Source of the DNA: Pseudomonas fluorescens
GTDB taxonomy: Bacteria; Pseudomonadota; Gammaproteobacteria; Pseudomonadales; Pseudomonadaceae
Direction of reading: 5' to 3'
Assembly: GCF_000968015.1 (NCBI RefSeq)
Contig: NZ_LACH01000002.1
Location: 243,828-307,827, forward strand
DNA: 64,000 nt
In this document: positions 53,901-64,000 of the stretch, piece after piece
Layout: each line of letters starts with the position of its first letter
Position numbering within the stretch: the stretch's first letter is position 1
Program-made: the position numbers and the translations under genes
The notes under the pieces: generated by a model
What the model saw: the letters and a program-made list of their open reading frames with translations, nothing else
What the model was told of the DNA's origin: nothing
Database searches by the model: none

Positions 53901-56900
53901 AAGACATCACCACGACCTTCGGCGGTCAGGGTGACGATTTCATCCTCGGCGCCAAGACCAACCTGCCACCTACCGGCAACGAAGGTGATGACTGGATCGA
54001 GAAAGGCACCCAGGACGGTGCGCCTGGCGATAACTTCTCGCCGTTGCTCAATGACGATGTGGTCGGCAACGACATCTTTGTCGGTGGTGGTGGTTTCGAC
54101 GAAATGATCGGCGAGGGTGGCGATGACATCTTTGTCGGCAGCGATGCCCAGGACAAGATGGATGGCATGTCCGGTTTCGACTGGATTACCTACAAAAATG
54201 ACAGGGTCGGCGTGACCGTTGACCTGTCCCTGGCCGCGCTGGCACAGCCACACGGCAATGCGCCAAACCAGAACGCCGGGGTGTTCAATCCGGTCGGCGC
54301 CTCGCCGGCCTCGATTCTCGACCGTTTTGCCGAGGTCGAAGGCTTGTCCGGTTCGAAGTACGGCGATGTGCTCAAAGGCGATGATGTTGATGCGGTCACT
54401 ATCGTCAACCACGGTGGTGCCACGGGCAGTGCGCTGACCAATGTGGCGTTGATCCGCGGACTGGAGCAGTTTCTGGCCGATGCCGGTTTGCCGACCACCG
54501 GCTTTGCCACGGGCAACATCATCCTCGGTGGCAATGGCAGTGACCTGATCGAGGGCCGCGGTGGCGATGATCTGATCGACGGCGACAAATGGCTGAACGT
54601 CAGAATCGCGGTTTATGCCCCTGGCGACGTCAACCATACCGGCCCCGAGATCGCCACCTTCGACAGCATGGTCGACATGATTCCGTTCATGCTGGACCGC
54701 ACCTATAACCCGGGTCAGCTCAAGGCCGTGCGGGAAATCATGTCCGGCACCTCGACGGGCGGGGCGGCCTTCGACACCGCCATTTTCTCCGGGCTTCAGT
54801 CCGAGTATGTGGTGACGCAAGACACTCGCGGCACGGCCAATCTGGCGGACGATGTCTGGACGGTGGCCGATACCGTAGCAGGTCGCGACGGCACCGATAC
54901 CTTGCTGCATATCGAACGCCTGCAGTTCGCCGATACCCAGCAAGTGCTGGTGACAGGGCTGAACGCACAACCGGTGGGCAGGCCGACCGTCACGGACGGA
55001 AACGGCGGCGCAATCACCGTGGGCGACACACTGACGGTGAGCATGGCCGGTGTGCGCGATGCCAACAACATCGCGGTGGGAAATCTGCAGGGTACGGTCA
55101 ACAATACCTCGGTGTCCTACTATTGGCAGTTCGAGGCAAATCCAGGCACAGGCGTATTCGAGGACATCATCCTGTTGCCGGCCGGCGACCTGGCGTTCCA
55201 AAGTGCCGACGGCACCACGTTCAAGGTCTCCCCGGATCTTGCCGGGCTGTCACTGCGGGTCAAGGCGATCTACCAGGATGGTCATGGCACGACTGAAATA
55301 GTGTTCTCGCAGCCGACGGCCGTGGTGGTTCCCGGCGCGCCGGTTGTGCCGACGGCGCCGACACCTGTCGTCGATGCCACTGCCGGTGGCGAGGGCCTTC
55401 ACATGGTCCGCTCCGACCTCAACTTCATTCTTGATCAGATCAAGATTGCCGAAGCTGACGCTGCCGGTCAGGACATCCTCTCGCTGATCCCGAATATCCG
55501 CGCGCCATTGGGCCTGCGTGCGGTCGATGGCTCGAACAACAACCTGATGAACCTCAACGGCATTAACAACACCGAGTTTGGTGCCGCCGATAACACCTTT
55601 CCACGCTTGACCACTCCGGTCTTCAATCCGGCAGAAGGTGCACCTGCCGGGTTCTTTGGCCCCGGCTCGCCGGCCATCCCGGGATCGTCGTACCAGCAGA
55701 CCAGCGGCTCTGTGTTTGACTCGCAGCCGCGCACCATCAGTAATCTGATCGTCGACCAGACGTCGAACAACCCGGCGGCCTATGCCACGGCTTACGACGT
55801 GGGCGCGGACGGTGTGCTCAACTTCGGCGAGGTGGGTAACGACGACGTGCTCAAGGATGGCGTACGGATAGTCGCCAGCCCCGGCCTGGATGGTCAGTTT
55901 GGTACTGACGACGACCACGATGTGTACCTGTTCGAGAACACCGCGGCGGATGCGGGGTTGTCCGCGCCGTTCAACGCCTGGATGACTTTTTTCGGGCAGT
56001 TCTTCGATCACGGTCTGGACCTGGTGACCAAAGGCGGTTCGGGCACCATCTTCATCCCGCTGCAACCGGATGATCCGCTGTATGTGGAAGGCGGCAACGC
56101 CAACTTCATGGTGCTGACCCGCGCGACCAACCAGCCAGGGGCGGATGGTGTTCTCGGCACGGCCGACGACATCCATGAGCACTCCAACACCACCTCGCCG
56201 TTCGTGGACCAAAACCAGACCTACAGCTCGCACCCGTCGCACCAGGTTTTCCTGCGCGGTTATGAGCTGACCGACAACGGCCCCATCGCAACCGGCAGGC
56301 TGATCACTAACGTTGACCTGGGATTGGATGGCAAGTATGGCACCGCAGACGACACCGAAATCGGTGGCATGGCGACCTGGAAGGTGGTCAAGGCGCAGGC
56401 CAACGACATCCTGGGTATCCACCTTACCGATGCCGACGTCGGTAACGCCCCGTTGTTGGCGACTGACGCCTACGGCAATTTCATCAAGGGGCCGAACGGC
56501 TTCCCGATGGTTGTGATGAAGGGGGCTGACGGTCTGGGTGGCACGGCTGATGACATCCTTGTCGAAGGCAATCCGCTGTCCCCCATTAGCCTGACCAATG
56601 CGGTGCGCACCGGTCACCAGTTCCTCGTCGACATTAACAACAATGCAGCGCCGGTCATCGTCGGCGGGGTTCTGCAGGCGGATACTGACACTGATGTCGG
56701 CAATGCGCAGCCAGCGGGCCCAGGCGGCAACAACCTGACCTATGACAACGAACTGCTCGACGCTCACTACATCGCTGGCGACGGCCGGGTCAACGAGAAC
56801 ATCGGCCTGACCGCGGTGCATGCGATCTTCCACTCCGAGCACAATCGGCTGGTCGCACAGACCAAGGACACGGTGCTCGATTCGGGTGACGTGGCCTTCC

Positions 56901-59900
56901 TCAACGAGTGGCTGCTCAATCCGGTGAGCGCGTTGCCAGTCAACCAGACTGAGATCGATGCGCTGGTGTGGAATGGCGAGCGCTTGTTCCAGGCTGCCAA
57001 GTTCGGCACCGAGATGCAGTATCAGCACCTGGTGTTCGAGGAGTTTGCGCGGACCATCCAGCCCAGGGTCGACCTGTTCTTCGCACCGACCCAAGTCTAT
57101 GACGTCGACCTCGATGCCTCGATCGTCGCCGAGTTCGCCCACACCGTGTACCGGTTTGGCCACTCGATGCTGACCGAGACCGTCGATCGCTTCGACGCCA
57201 ATTTCAACGTGATTGGCGATCCGAACAACGGTGATCCGAATCAGCAAATCGGCTTGATCGCGGCGTTCCTCAACCCGTTGGCGTACGCCGCCAGTGGTGT
57301 GACGCCAGAGGATGCGACCAGTGCGATTATTCGTGGGGTGACTCGCCAGGCCGGTAACGAAATCGATGAGTTCGTCACCGAGGCGCTGCGCAATAACCTG
57401 CTCGGTCTGCCGCTCGACCTGCCGGCGCTCAACCTCGCCCGTGGCCGCGACGTGGGGATTCCCTCGCTCAATGCGATCCGCCGCGACATCTACAGCCAAA
57501 CCGGTGATACCCAACTCAAGCCGTACAGCAGCTGGGTCGACCTGGTGCAGCACCTCAAACATCCAGAGTCGTTGATCAACTTCATCGCGGCCTATGGCAC
57601 GCATGAGACGATCACGGCGGCGGACACGCTGGCAGAAAAACGCGCTGCAGCCATGGCGCTGGTATTTGGTGGTGCTGATGCGCCGTCTGACCGCTTGGCC
57701 TTCCTCAACGGCAGCGGTGCCTGGGCCAACGTAACACTGGCCGGCAAGGATGGGGTGCTGGGGACTGCCGACGATCTGAAGGGAGTGACGACCACGGGCG
57801 TCGATGCCATCGACCTCTGGATCGGCGGCCTGGCCGAAGAGAAAACTCCGTTCGGCGGCATGCTCGGCACGACCTTCAACTTCGTGTTCGAGAACCAGTT
57901 GGAAAAACTGCAGGACGGTGACCGCTTCTACTACCTGGAGCGTACCGCTGGCCTGTCGATGAACGCCGAACTGGAAAGCAACTCGTTCGCCAAGCTGATC
58001 ATGGCCAACACCTCGGCCACGCACTTGCCGGGCCTGGTGTTCTCGGACCCTGGGTTCTATCTGGAAGTGGACAGGACCAAGCAGTACAACGATGGCCTGG
58101 GCAACGCCGATCCGCTTTCCGATAACAACGACCAGGTGGTGTTCCGCGACAATCCGCTGACCGCAGGGCCGGACGCCAACTACATCCGCTACTCGGGTGA
58201 CGAGCACATCGTGATGGGCGGCACCAACGGCGCAGACATCCTCGTCTCGGGTGGTGGTGATGACACGGTCTGGGGTGATGCCGGCAACGATCGCATCGAA
58301 GGTGGTAACGGCAACGATCAACTGCGCGGTGGCGCCGGCGACGACATCATCACTGACGCCGGCGGCGACGATAACATCCAGGGTGGCGACGGCAACGACG
58401 TGCTGCACGGAGGCAACGGCGTCAACCTGATCATTGGCGGGTTCGGCAATGACTTCATCGTAACCGGTGAGGACGCTTCCGAGGCCATTGGTGGCCAGGG
58501 CAACGACTTCATCCTGGGCAGCAAAGCCAACGAACAGGACATGGGTAACGAAGGCGACGACTGGATCGAGAAGGGCACTTCGGACGGTGCACCTGGCGAC
58601 AACTTCGACCCGCTCGGCAACGACACGGTGATCGGTAACGATGTGTTTATCGGCGGTAACGAGAACGATAAGTTCAACGCCGAAGGTGGCGACGACATCA
58701 TGGTGGGCAGTCTCGGCATGGGTGACCGCTATATCGGCGGCTCCGGCTATGACTGGGCAACCTTCAAGGACCTCGCTCAGGGCGTGACCATCGATTACAG
58801 CGACCGCTTTTTCGATGTTCCACCGGTGCCGGGTTCGGGTGCTTCGGCGCTGGTGCGTTTCGACATCGTGGAAGGTCTGTCGGGTTCATCGCACGGTGAC
58901 TTCCTGCGCGGTGATAACGAAGATGCCACATCGCTGCCCACTGCGGGGGCAACCGGCAGTGTGCTGACCAACATCAACCTGATCAACGGCCTGGCTGATT
59001 TGCTGCCCGCCGGAGCGACGTTCTACGACGGTGGCAACATCATCCTCGGCGGTAGCGGTAGCGACCTGATCGAAGGTCGCGGTGGTGACGACATCATCGA
59101 TGGTGACAAGTGGCTGAACGTACGCATCAGCGTACGGGCGAACGCTGATGGCACCGGTCCGGAAATCGCCACGTTCGACAGCATGGAGCCGATGGTGCCG
59201 CTGATGCTGAACGGTACTTACAACCCAGGCCAGTTGGTCATCGTGCGGGAGATTCTGAACGGCGATAACAGCTTCGACACCGCGCTGTTCTCCGGTAATT
59301 TGGGGGAATACGGTATCGAGATCGTTGGCGACACGGTCATCGTGACCGACTCGGTGGCGGGGCGTGATGGTGTCGATCGCTTGACGGGCATCGAGCGTCT
59401 GCAGTTCGCTGACGTTGCGCAATCATCCGGAGTAGGCACTGCTCAAAACAACGACCCGTTGGGTCATCTGGCAATCCTCGATGCTGCCACCGGTGTGCGT
59501 GATGAAACGCCTGTGGCCGGCCAGTTGCTGCGTGTCAGTGATTCGGCGGTACGCGACGCGGACAACCAGAGTGTGGCCAACCCGACCGGCGCTGTGACCG
59601 GTGGGGTGGCTTACTACTGGCAAGTCGAAACCATTCCCGGTACAGGTGTTTATGAAGACATCACCTTTGTCGCCGCTGGCGAGGTATCGCGGGCGACTGG
59701 CGCCACCTATCGGGTGGCGGATGATGTGGCGGGTCTGAACATCCGCGTCCGTGCGGTGTATCAGGATGCCAAGGGCACGCTGGAGATCGTCGACTCGTCC
59801 GGAAACAGTACACCGACCGAAGGGCCGACCGTTCTCGGGCTTGCAGTGCAGAACCAGGTGTTGACCGCTGACCCGTCGACCATCGTCGACCTCGATGGCG

Positions 59901-61954
59901 TGAGCACTACGCAGTTCACCTACCAGTGGCAGGCGAACGACGGGCTTGGCTTCGTCAACATCGCCGGCGCTACCGGTAGCACGTTCGCGCTTGGCCAGGC
60001 TCAGGTCGGCCAGGAAGTGCGCGTGGTGATGGGGTACGTGGATAACTTCGGTGTAGCCGAAAGCGTTTCGTCCAACATCCTCGGGCCGGTGGACAACGTC
60101 AACGATGCACCGACTGCAGGGCCGACCGTAACCGGGCTTGCAGCGCAGAACCAGGTGTTGACCGCTGACCCGGCGAGCATCATCGACATTGATGGCCTCA
60201 GCAATCCGCAGTTCACCTACCAATGGCAGGCGAACAACGGGCCTGGCTTCGTCAACATCGCCGGCGCTACCGGTAGCACGTTCGCGCTTGGCCAGGCTCA
60301 GGTCGGCCAGGCAGTGCGCGTGGTGGTCAGTTACGTGGATGACTTCGGCGCGGCCGAAAGCGTTTCATCCAACGTCCTGGGGCCGGTGGCCAACGTCAAC
60401 GATGCACCGACAGGTGTGTTGCTGATCAGCGATACGACGCCGGATCAAGGGCAGGTACTGACCGCGCTGACGGCCGGGATTGCCGATGCCGATGGGCTGG
60501 GCACCTTCAGCTTCCAGTGGCAGCAAGGTGTCGGTACGTCCTTCACCGACATCAACGGCGCGACCGCTGCGACCTTCACCCCTGGTGCGGCGCAGGTCAA
60601 TCTGCAACTGCGAGTGATCGTGCGCTACACCGATGGCTTCGGCACGCTGGAGTCGGTGACCTCGGCGGCGACGGCGGCGGTGGTGGTACAGGGCGTGGTA
60701 CTGCAGGGCAACGCTTTGGCGAACACCCTCACCGGCACCGCGGGTAACGATGTGCTGTCTGGCCTGGGCGGGAACGATACGCTGAATGGCCTGGCCGGTA
60801 GCGACCAGTTGTTTGGCGGCACTGGCAACGACATCCTCAACGGCGGAGACGACAACGACGTCCTCAATGGCGAGGACGGCAACGACACCCTCAACGGTGG
60901 GCTTGGCGCGGATGCCATGAACGGCGGTGCCGGCAACGACACCTTTGTGGTCGACAACGTCGGTGACTCCGTCACCGAGGCGCTGGGTGGTGGTACTGAT
61001 CTGGTGCAAACCAGCCTGACGAACTACCTGCTCGGTGCCAACGTCGAGAACTTGACCTATACAGGAACCGGTAACTTCACCGGTACCGGTAACGCGCTGG
61101 CCAACACCATCACCGGCGGGGTGGGTAACGACTTCCTCAATGGCGGTGCAGGTGCTGACCGGTTGGTGGGGGGAGCCGGCAACGATACCTACGTGGTCGA
61201 TGCAGCCGCAGACGTGGTGGTCGAGGTGGCGGGTGGCGGTTCGGACACCGTGCAGACCTCGTTGGCCAGCTACACGCTGGGCGCTGATGTCGAGAATCTG
61301 ACCTACACCGGAGTCGGCAACTTCGTCGGCAACGGTAACGGGTTGAATAACGTCATCACCGGCGGGGTGGGTAATGACACCCTCAATGGTGGCGGCGGCA
61401 ACGACATCCTCACCGGCAACAGCGGCAACGACACACTGAATGGCGACGCCGGAAACGACCAACTGTTCGGTGGCCTTGGCACGGATACCCTGAACGGCGG
61501 CACTGGCGATGACAGCCTCGACGGCGGTGATGGGGCGGATGTCTTGAATGGTGGAACAGGCAACGACACGCTGCTCGGTGGTGACGGTAACGACACATTG
61601 TTGGGTGGTGCCGGCAATGACACTATCGATGGCGGTATTGGCAACAATACGGTCACCGGCGGTGCCGGCAACGACGTGATGGTTGCCAGCAGTGGCAACG
61701 ATATCTTCATGTTCTCAGCGGGCTTCGGGGTCGATCAGATCATCGGCTTCGATGCCAACGCGGTGGGAGGGCAGGACCTGCTCGATATTTCCGCGTTCGG
61801 CGTCACGGCTGCGACCTTTGCCGGCACCGTCGTCATCACCGATGTCGGTGCGGATACCTTGATCAGCGCCCCAGGAATAGCTGACTCCATCCGCCTGGTC
61901 GGTGTGGCCGATGCAACAACCGTCACTGCCGCAGACTTCATTCTCGCCACTTGA
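50912..61954 (+). CDS. pehA: giant RTX protein with two animal-type heme peroxidase domains (PehA-like)
   Basis: A 3,680-residue secreted protein. Half 1 (residues 1-1490) and half 2 (about 1495-2960) each hold an animal heme peroxidase domain and RTX repeats. Catalytic residues are present in both: distal His H161 and H1700 (QFFDHGLD), Arg R426 and R1959, Glu E429 and E1962 (GDGRVNEN), and proximal His H550 and H2084 (RFGHSMLTE). Nine GxDGxxGTxDD calcium-type insertions occur at residues 119, 204, 264, 336, 1658, 1743, 1804, 1871 and 2278. RTX nonapeptides lie at about 908-1100, 1200, 2430-2610 and 3265-3600. Three 99-residue Ig-like repeats fill 2971-3260. The C-terminal AADFILAT is a T1SS signal. 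It resembles P. putida PehA. The start ATG has GAGG before it. Function is probably oxidative defence or adhesion; substrate unknown. Confidence 0.9.
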   Translation: MANFNKSDLEFILKQIFIAEAHADGASLSDLLPNSQVPFGLRTVDGSYNNLVAGQSEFGAADNSFLRVLDAQYRAAYAASGNVVDPQPRIISNLIVDQTANNPAAVAANGGADPVISPGLDGVFGTADDKEVFFIPNVSPDAGLTAGFNSWMTFFGQFFDHGLDLVTKSSTDFVFIPLQPDDPLFVPGSPTNFMVLPRAVHTPGADGILGTADDGQPNTTSPFVDQSQTYSSHPSHQVFLREYVLNAAGDPVATGRLITNRDLGADGKFGTADDGDGTNGGMATWAVVKAQARDILGINLTDADVHSVPLLATDAYGNFIRGSSGMPQVVMRVSNGADGIAGTADDITQLVEGNRDAPISLANAVSAGHGFLDDIAHNAAPVVVGGVLQADADADIGNAQPVGAGGNNLTYDNELLDAHYIAGDGRVNENIGLTTVHHVFHSEHNRLVQQTKDTLLAAGDLAFLNEWLVDDVAAIPTTPAGIAALVWDGERLFQAAKFGTEMQYQHLVFEEFARTIQPQIDEFLAPNGYDTSINPAILAEFAHVVYRFGHSMLTETVDRFDPEFNPLLTDPNNPDSQMGLIAAFLNPLAFAGSGATADEAAGAIIRGVTRQLGNEIDEFVTEALRNNLLGLPLDLPSLNLARGRDTGIPTLNEARREMYASTGDSQLKAYISWADFADHLKHPESLVNFIAAFGTHGALTAADVDTLVEMRAVAAALVFGGSAVINAGTADERTFTATAADRLDFLNSSGIYAMVNGITTTGVDDIDFWVGGLAEQKMPFGGMLGSTFNFVFETQLEALQNGDRFYYLSRTAGLNFGTELENNSFAKLIMLNSDVTHLSNTVFLTPTFTLEVNQANQFTNLGVDGKADPTGGIMINGVEIVPLVIRDNPDTPGLDSNYLQYTGEDHVVLGGTAGNDIIISGDGDDTLYGDGGNDRLEGGAGNDAVLGGAGDDIITDSFGDNRLEGNAGNDVIVAGSMLVAGNLILGGDGQDFIVTTEDITTTFGGQGDDFILGAKTNLPPTGNEGDDWIEKGTQDGAPGDNFSPLLNDDVVGNDIFVGGGGFDEMIGEGGDDIFVGSDAQDKMDGMSGFDWITYKNDRVGVTVDLSLAALAQPHGNAPNQNAGVFNPVGASPASILDRFAEVEGLSGSKYGDVLKGDDVDAVTIVNHGGATGSALTNVALIRGLEQFLADAGLPTTGFATGNIILGGNGSDLIEGRGGDDLIDGDKWLNVRIAVYAPGDVNHTGPEIATFDSMVDMIPFMLDRTYNPGQLKAVREIMSGTSTGGAAFDTAIFSGLQSEYVVTQDTRGTANLADDVWTVADTVAGRDGTDTLLHIERLQFADTQQVLVTGLNAQPVGRPTVTDGNGGAITVGDTLTVSMAGVRDANNIAVGNLQGTVNNTSVSYYWQFEANPGTGVFEDIILLPAGDLAFQSADGTTFKVSPDLAGLSLRVKAIYQDGHGTTEIVFSQPTAVVVPGAPVVPTAPTPVVDATAGGEGLHMVRSDLNFILDQIKIAEADAAGQDILSLIPNIRAPLGLRAVDGSNNNLMNLNGINNTEFGAADNTFPRLTTPVFNPAEGAPAGFFGPGSPAIPGSSYQQTSGSVFDSQPRTISNLIVDQTSNNPAAYATAYDVGADGVLNFGEVGNDDVLKDGVRIVASPGLDGQFGTDDDHDVYLFENTAADAGLSAPFNAWMTFFGQFFDHGLDLVTKGGSGTIFIPLQPDDPLYVEGGNANFMVLTRATNQPGADGVLGTADDIHEHSNTTSPFVDQNQTYSSHPSHQVFLRGYELTDNGPIATGRLITNVDLGLDGKYGTADDTEIGGMATWKVVKAQANDILGIHLTDADVGNAPLLATDAYGNFIKGPNGFPMVVMKGADGLGGTADDILVEGNPLSPISLTNAVRTGHQFLVDINNNAAPVIVGGVLQADTDTDVGNAQPAGPGGNNLTYDNELLDAHYIAGDGRVNENIGLTAVHAIFHSEHNRLVAQTKDTVLDSGDVAFLNEWLLNPVSALPVNQTEIDALVWNGERLFQAAKFGTEMQYQHLVFEEFARTIQPRVDLFFAPTQVYDVDLDASIVAEFAHTVYRFGHSMLTETVDRFDANFNVIGDPNNGDPNQQIGLIAAFLNPLAYAASGVTPEDATSAIIRGVTRQAGNEIDEFVTEALRNNLLGLPLDLPALNLARGRDVGIPSLNAIRRDIYSQTGDTQLKPYSSWVDLVQHLKHPESLINFIAAYGTHETITAADTLAEKRAAAMALVFGGADAPSDRLAFLNGSGAWANVTLAGKDGVLGTADDLKGVTTTGVDAIDLWIGGLAEEKTPFGGMLGTTFNFVFENQLEKLQDGDRFYYLERTAGLSMNAELESNSFAKLIMANTSATHLPGLVFSDPGFYLEVDRTKQYNDGLGNADPLSDNNDQVVFRDNPLTAGPDANYIRYSGDEHIVMGGTNGADILVSGGGDDTVWGDAGNDRIEGGNGNDQLRGGAGDDIITDAGGDDNIQGGDGNDVLHGGNGVNLIIGGFGNDFIVTGEDASEAIGGQGNDFILGSKANEQDMGNEGDDWIEKGTSDGAPGDNFDPLGNDTVIGNDVFIGGNENDKFNAEGGDDIMVGSLGMGDRYIGGSGYDWATFKDLAQGVTIDYSDRFFDVPPVPGSGASALVRFDIVEGLSGSSHGDFLRGDNEDATSLPTAGATGSVLTNINLINGLADLLPAGATFYDGGNIILGGSGSDLIEGRGGDDIIDGDKWLNVRISVRANADGTGPEIATFDSMEPMVPLMLNGTYNPGQLVIVREILNGDNSFDTALFSGNLGEYGIEIVGDTVIVTDSVAGRDGVDRLTGIERLQFADVAQSSGVGTAQNNDPLGHLAILDAATGVRDETPVAGQLLRVSDSAVRDADNQSVANPTGAVTGGVAYYWQVETIPGTGVYEDITFVAAGEVSRATGATYRVADDVAGLNIRVRAVYQDAKGTLEIVDSSGNSTPTEGPTVLGLAVQNQVLTADPSTIVDLDGVSTTQFTYQWQANDGLGFVNIAGATGSTFALGQAQVGQEVRVVMGYVDNFGVAESVSSNILGPVDNVNDAPTAGPTVTGLAAQNQVLTADPASIIDIDGLSNPQFTYQWQANNGPGFVNIAGATGSTFALGQAQVGQAVRVVVSYVDDFGAAESVSSNVLGPVANVNDAPTGVLLISDTTPDQGQVLTALTAGIADADGLGTFSFQWQQGVGTSFTDINGATAATFTPGAAQVNLQLRVIVRYTDGFGTLESVTSAATAAVVVQGVVLQGNALANTLTGTAGNDVLSGLGGNDTLNGLAGSDQLFGGTGNDILNGGDDNDVLNGEDGNDTLNGGLGADAMNGGAGNDTFVVDNVGDSVTEALGGGTDLVQTSLTNYLLGANVENLTYTGTGNFTGTGNALANTITGGVGNDFLNGGAGADRLVGGAGNDTYVVDAAADVVVEVAGGGSDTVQTSLASYTLGADVENLTYTGVGNFVGNGNGLNNVITGGVGNDTLNGGGGNDILTGNSGNDTLNGDAGNDQLFGGLGTDTLNGGTGDDSLDGGDGADVLNGGTGNDTLLGGDGNDTLLGGAGNDTIDGGIGNNTVTGGAGNDVMVASSGNDIFMFSAGFGVDQIIGFDANAVGGQDLLDISAFGVTAATFAGTVVITDVGADTLISAPGIADSIRLVGVADATTVTAADFILAT
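53637..54210 (+). repeat. RTX calcium-binding nonapeptide repeats, first block
   Basis: GGxGxDxxx-type repeats, for example [19 protein letters not shown], at about residues 908-1100 of the giant protein. They fold into calcium-filled beta rolls after export. Confidence 0.9.
58200..58760 (+). repeat. RTX calcium-binding nonapeptide repeats, second block
   Basis: This block mirrors the first, at about residues 2430-2616 ([20 protein letters not shown]). Its position after the second peroxidase domain supports a tandem duplication of the whole module. Confidence 0.9.
59822..60415 (+). repeat. tandem 297-base Ig-like repeats in the giant gene
   Basis: Two adjacent copies of 297 bases (starts 59822 and 60119), nearly identical in DNA over most of their length, each encode 99 residues ([27 protein letters not shown]). 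A third, diverged copy follows to about 60690. Confidence 0.9.
60703..61700 (+). repeat. RTX repeats, large C-terminal block
   Basis: More than thirty GGxGNDxL-type units, for example [14 protein letters not shown], with two interspersed copies of a [18 protein letters not shown] unit of about 91 residues. Export signals of type I substrates usually follow such a block, as here. Confidence 0.92.
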
Positions 61955-61991
61955 GGTCCTGATCAGTACTGTCGCAGACGCGTGAAAAAAG

Positions 61992-62025
61992 AAGGGGAGG
62001 GCTTGGATGCCCTCCCTTTTTTTCT
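61992..62025 (+). terminator. rho-independent terminator of the giant RTX gene
   Basis: AAGGGGAGGGC pairs with GCCCTCCCTTT, followed by seven or more T, about 40 bases after the stop. Confidence 0.9.
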
Positions 62026-62177
62026 TTAAAAAACGGGCTGTTTGTTGAGCTGAAAATGGGTGGAACACCGTGGAAGTATTAGGGCTTCGATCCCGGTATC
62101 CGTCCGGCCGAGTCATCACCCAACCCCGCAAGGCCAGGACATGGTGTGCACTTAAATTTTAAGTGGGCACTAGTTTT

Positions 62178-62225
62178 TAATGTCAGCTGCTACAGATTGC
62201 GTTACGGCTTAACTGATTGGCATTA
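62178..62225. mobile_element. remnant of the IS4-type inverted-repeat element
   Basis: The 48-base segment begins TAATGTCAGCTGCTACA and ends GGCTTAACTGATTGGCATTA, the right end of the 45.5-kb element with one changed base. Twelve-base flanks GGCACTAGTTTT (62166) and GGCACTAGTGCT (62226) look like a target duplication with two mismatches. The interior and left end are deleted. Confidence 0.6.
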
Positions 62226-62451
62226 GGCACTAGTGCTAGCCATTTAAGTGGGTATTTCATGCAGGTTGCAAAGTGTGATTAGCGTACGCTACTTTTCTAC
62301 AGCCTTGGCTACACTTCGTGTTCCGTTGGAAACCAGCGGGAACTTACGTGAAGGCGCAATGCGTTGTAATTAGTTCACGAAAACACGATGAGCTGACCTC
62401 TTGGGCAGACTCACGTATTTTCGTGCATCTTGGGAAAGGAGTAAGGCGGGT
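62226..62451 (+). promoter_or_regulatory. upstream region of the glycosyltransferase gene
   Basis: Non-coding. It holds the 12-base palindrome TAGCGTACGCTA at 62280-62291, and two inverted CACGAAAA(C/T)ACG motifs at 62376-62387 and 62412-62425. Promoter hexamers were not assigned. AAGGAG lies about ten bases before the ATG at 62452. Confidence 0.4.
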
Positions 62452-63918
62452 ATGAGTAAAGAAGGCGAGGCATTCCTGCCGACGCAAACCGCGCGGCGCG
62501 CACTGGACTGGCAAACCCTGGGTGTGGCGGTGTTGCTCCTGTTGTTGTTTTACTGGGGACTGGGGAGTTTGCCGTTCATGAGCGTCAATGAAGCCCGGCG
62601 CGCCGTTACGACACGGGAAATGCACGAGGCTGGCCAATGGCTGCTGCCTTACATGAACGGTGAGCTGTACCTGTCCAAGCCGCCGCTGTTCTATTGGCTG
62701 GCCCTGGTCAGTACGTCACTGCTGGGCAGCCTCTCCGAATGGAGCGTGCGCCTGCCTTCGGCGCTATTTGCGACGCTGTGTTGCCTGACCTTGTATCGCC
62801 AGGCTTGTGCATTCGCCGGGCGTCAAGTGGCGCTGCTGGCGGTGGTGTTCCTGGCGGCGAATGCCGGGTTCAGCCTGTTTGCCCGCCGGGCAGAAATAGA
62901 AATGCCTTTGACCGGCCTGTGTCTGCTGGCGCTCTTTTGTGCATGGCGCTTTCTGTTCGAGCAAGGCGGTCGCATCTGGGTCTGGCTCAGTTACGGGCTG
63001 CTCGGCTGTGCCTTGCTGACCAAGGGGCCGGTTTGCCTGTTGTGGGTGACCGCACCGATACTGGTCTATGCGTTGATCAGCCGCGATCGTCTGGCCCGCG
63101 CTTTTCTGTGTGACAGCTGGGGCTGGATGCTTGCGGTGCTGGTCGGGACTTCCTGGTATCTGGCTGTGTCCATGCAGGAGGGCTGGGGCGTCTGGTCGGC
63201 CATCCTCAACGAAGACATCGTCAAGAAAATCAATGGCCAGGGGGCAGAAGCCTGGTATGCCTATCTGTTGTATCTGTGTGGGGATTTCTTTCCCTTCTGG
63301 CTGATCTTACTGGTGCGGCCGCGGCAACTCTGGCGCGCCATCCGCCTGAGCCCGCAGCTGACCTTGTTGCTGTGCTGCATTCTGGTGCCGCTGCTGCTGT
63401 TCTCGCTGTTCACCGAAAAGCACGCCAAGTACCTGTTGCCTATCTACCCGGCCATTGCCCTGCTGTTGGCCTGGCACTGGAGCCAATTGCTGACCCAGGC
63501 CCGGCACCCTTGGCAGCGCTGGAGTCTGCGAATTGTTCCGGCCGTGGTACTGGCGGGATACACGTTGTTCTACTTGGGTCTTGAAGGGCGGGTGTTCGCC
63601 CATCGGATCGACGGATTTGCGCAGATACAGGCCGCCACCGACGCATATCCAAACTTCCCGGCCTATAGCTTGGGAACTGCGGACATTCGCCTGGTCTATT
63701 ACATGGGGCGGCCCGTCAGTTCGATCACCGAGTCGCAGGCCAGCAGCGTAGCCCATACGCCGGGACTGCTGTTTGTCCAGGAACCGCTTCCCGCGGCATT
63801 GCAAGCCCTGGCGCCTTGCACCCTGACGCGGATCGAGTCGTATCTGAAACCCAAGCGTTCGGCCCTGCTGCTCGGGCTGGGCTCTTTGTGCGCCAATCAG
63901 GGCCAGATCAACCCTTGA
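62452..63918 (+). CDS. ArnT-like membrane glycosyltransferase (PMT_2 family)
   Basis: A 488-residue inner-membrane enzyme with about eleven helices and a GT-C fold. The first loop has MSVNEARRAVTTREM, with the acidic residue expected to be catalytic, and YLSKPPLFYWL, a family motif. LLTKGPVCLLW and FTEKHAKYLLPIYPAIALLLAWHW are also typical. Such enzymes transfer sugars from polyprenyl phosphate to lipid A, cell-surface glycans or proteins. The ATG at 62452 has AAGGAG ten bases upstream. It follows the giant gene but has its own upstream region. Target sugar and acceptor unknown. Nothing further is visible to the right edge (63919-64000). Confidence 0.85.
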   Translation: MSKEGEAFLPTQTARRALDWQTLGVAVLLLLLFYWGLGSLPFMSVNEARRAVTTREMHEAGQWLLPYMNGELYLSKPPLFYWLALVSTSLLGSLSEWSVRLPSALFATLCCLTLYRQACAFAGRQVALLAVVFLAANAGFSLFARRAEIEMPLTGLCLLALFCAWRFLFEQGGRIWVWLSYGLLGCALLTKGPVCLLWVTAPILVYALISRDRLARAFLCDSWGWMLAVLVGTSWYLAVSMQEGWGVWSAILNEDIVKKINGQGAEAWYAYLLYLCGDFFPFWLILLVRPRQLWRAIRLSPQLTLLLCCILVPLLLFSLFTEKHAKYLLPIYPAIALLLAWHWSQLLTQARHPWQRWSLRIVPAVVLAGYTLFYLGLEGRVFAHRIDGFAQIQAATDAYPNFPAYSLGTADIRLVYYMGRPVSSITESQASSVAHTPGLLFVQEPLPAALQALAPCTLTRIESYLKPKRSALLLGLGSLCANQGQINP

Positions 63919-64000
63919 AACGGCGTCATTGAAGCTCTGCGTGACTGGATGTGGGCCCGGCGCGAACTTTTACTCAACGGATAGGCACGGCCCCATCCAC

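Noticed and set aside
55250..58408. A 1,052-codon minus-strand frame opposite the giant gene
   Set aside because: The sense strand encodes the peroxidase with intact motifs; the antisense frame mirrors its repeats.
60703..61700. Regular DNA repeats considered as a CRISPR array
   Set aside because: They encode RTX nonapeptides in frame with no unique spacers.

Overview
The window looks like chromosomal DNA of a fluorescent-group Pseudomonas. The gene order nuoA-nuoB-nuoCD / aceA / roxA / purB-hflD-mnmA-nudJ / idh<>icd / cspD<>clpS-clpA / infA-bpt-aat-trxB / ftsK-lolA-rarA-crcB-serS-cysG / tusDCBE is typical of that genus. The intergenic spaces also carry many copies of the Pseudomonas REP palindrome with core GTGGGAGCGAGCTTGCTCGC. 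No complete insertion sequence, prophage, CRISPR array, rRNA or tRNA was seen.

Region by region. 1-2.1 kb holds the start of the NADH dehydrogenase I operon; nuoCD is cut by the window edge. 2.7-4.5 kb holds isocitrate lyase with a long leader and a perfect palindrome over a likely promoter. 4.5-11 kb holds a secreted secretin-like protein, a GNAT enzyme, the ribosomal oxygenase roxA, purB, hflD, mnmA and nudJ. 11-15.2 kb holds the two unrelated isocitrate dehydrogenases, divergently arranged. 15.2-21.5 kb holds cspD, the N-degron proteolysis genes (clpS, clpA, bpt, aat), infA and trxB. 21.7-29.4 kb holds ftsK, lolA, rarA, crcB, serS and cysG. 29.5-37.6 kb is a mixed stretch with a glutathionyl-hydroquinone reductase-like enzyme, the tus sulfur-relay operon with ybiB, and several small poorly known genes, separated by REP pairs. 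37.7-43.7 kb holds gamma-glutamyltransferase, a cysteine hydrolase, and a LysR-controlled NCS1 permease/nitrilase pair. 43.7-45.2 kb holds an orphan pentaheme cytochrome c. 45.2-62 kb is the accessory centrepiece: a type I secretion operon (ABC, HlyD-like adaptor, TolC-like channel) divergent from one 11-kb gene. That gene encodes a 3,680-residue RTX protein with two tandem animal-type heme peroxidase domains. An ArnT-like membrane glycosyltransferase closes the window.

How parts work together. aceA, idh and icd compete for the same metabolite, isocitrate. clpS-clpA with bpt and aat make an almost complete N-end-rule pathway (clpP is not in the window). TusBCDE and MnmA are successive steps of tRNA 2-thiouridine synthesis. 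The T1SS genes most likely export the adjacent peroxidase. Its two catalytic halves each keep distal His, Arg, Glu and proximal His, and carry inserted GxDGxxGTxDD calcium-binding-type motifs. This resembles the PehA system of P. putida as I recall it, so the general system is known; the tandem architecture is the most striking thing here. Other points of interest are an 18-G homopolymer abutting a 215-bp element with IS4-type terminal inverted repeats, a second remnant of that element with an apparent target duplication, and two strong operator-like palindromes (upstream of aceA and in the LysR/permease gap).
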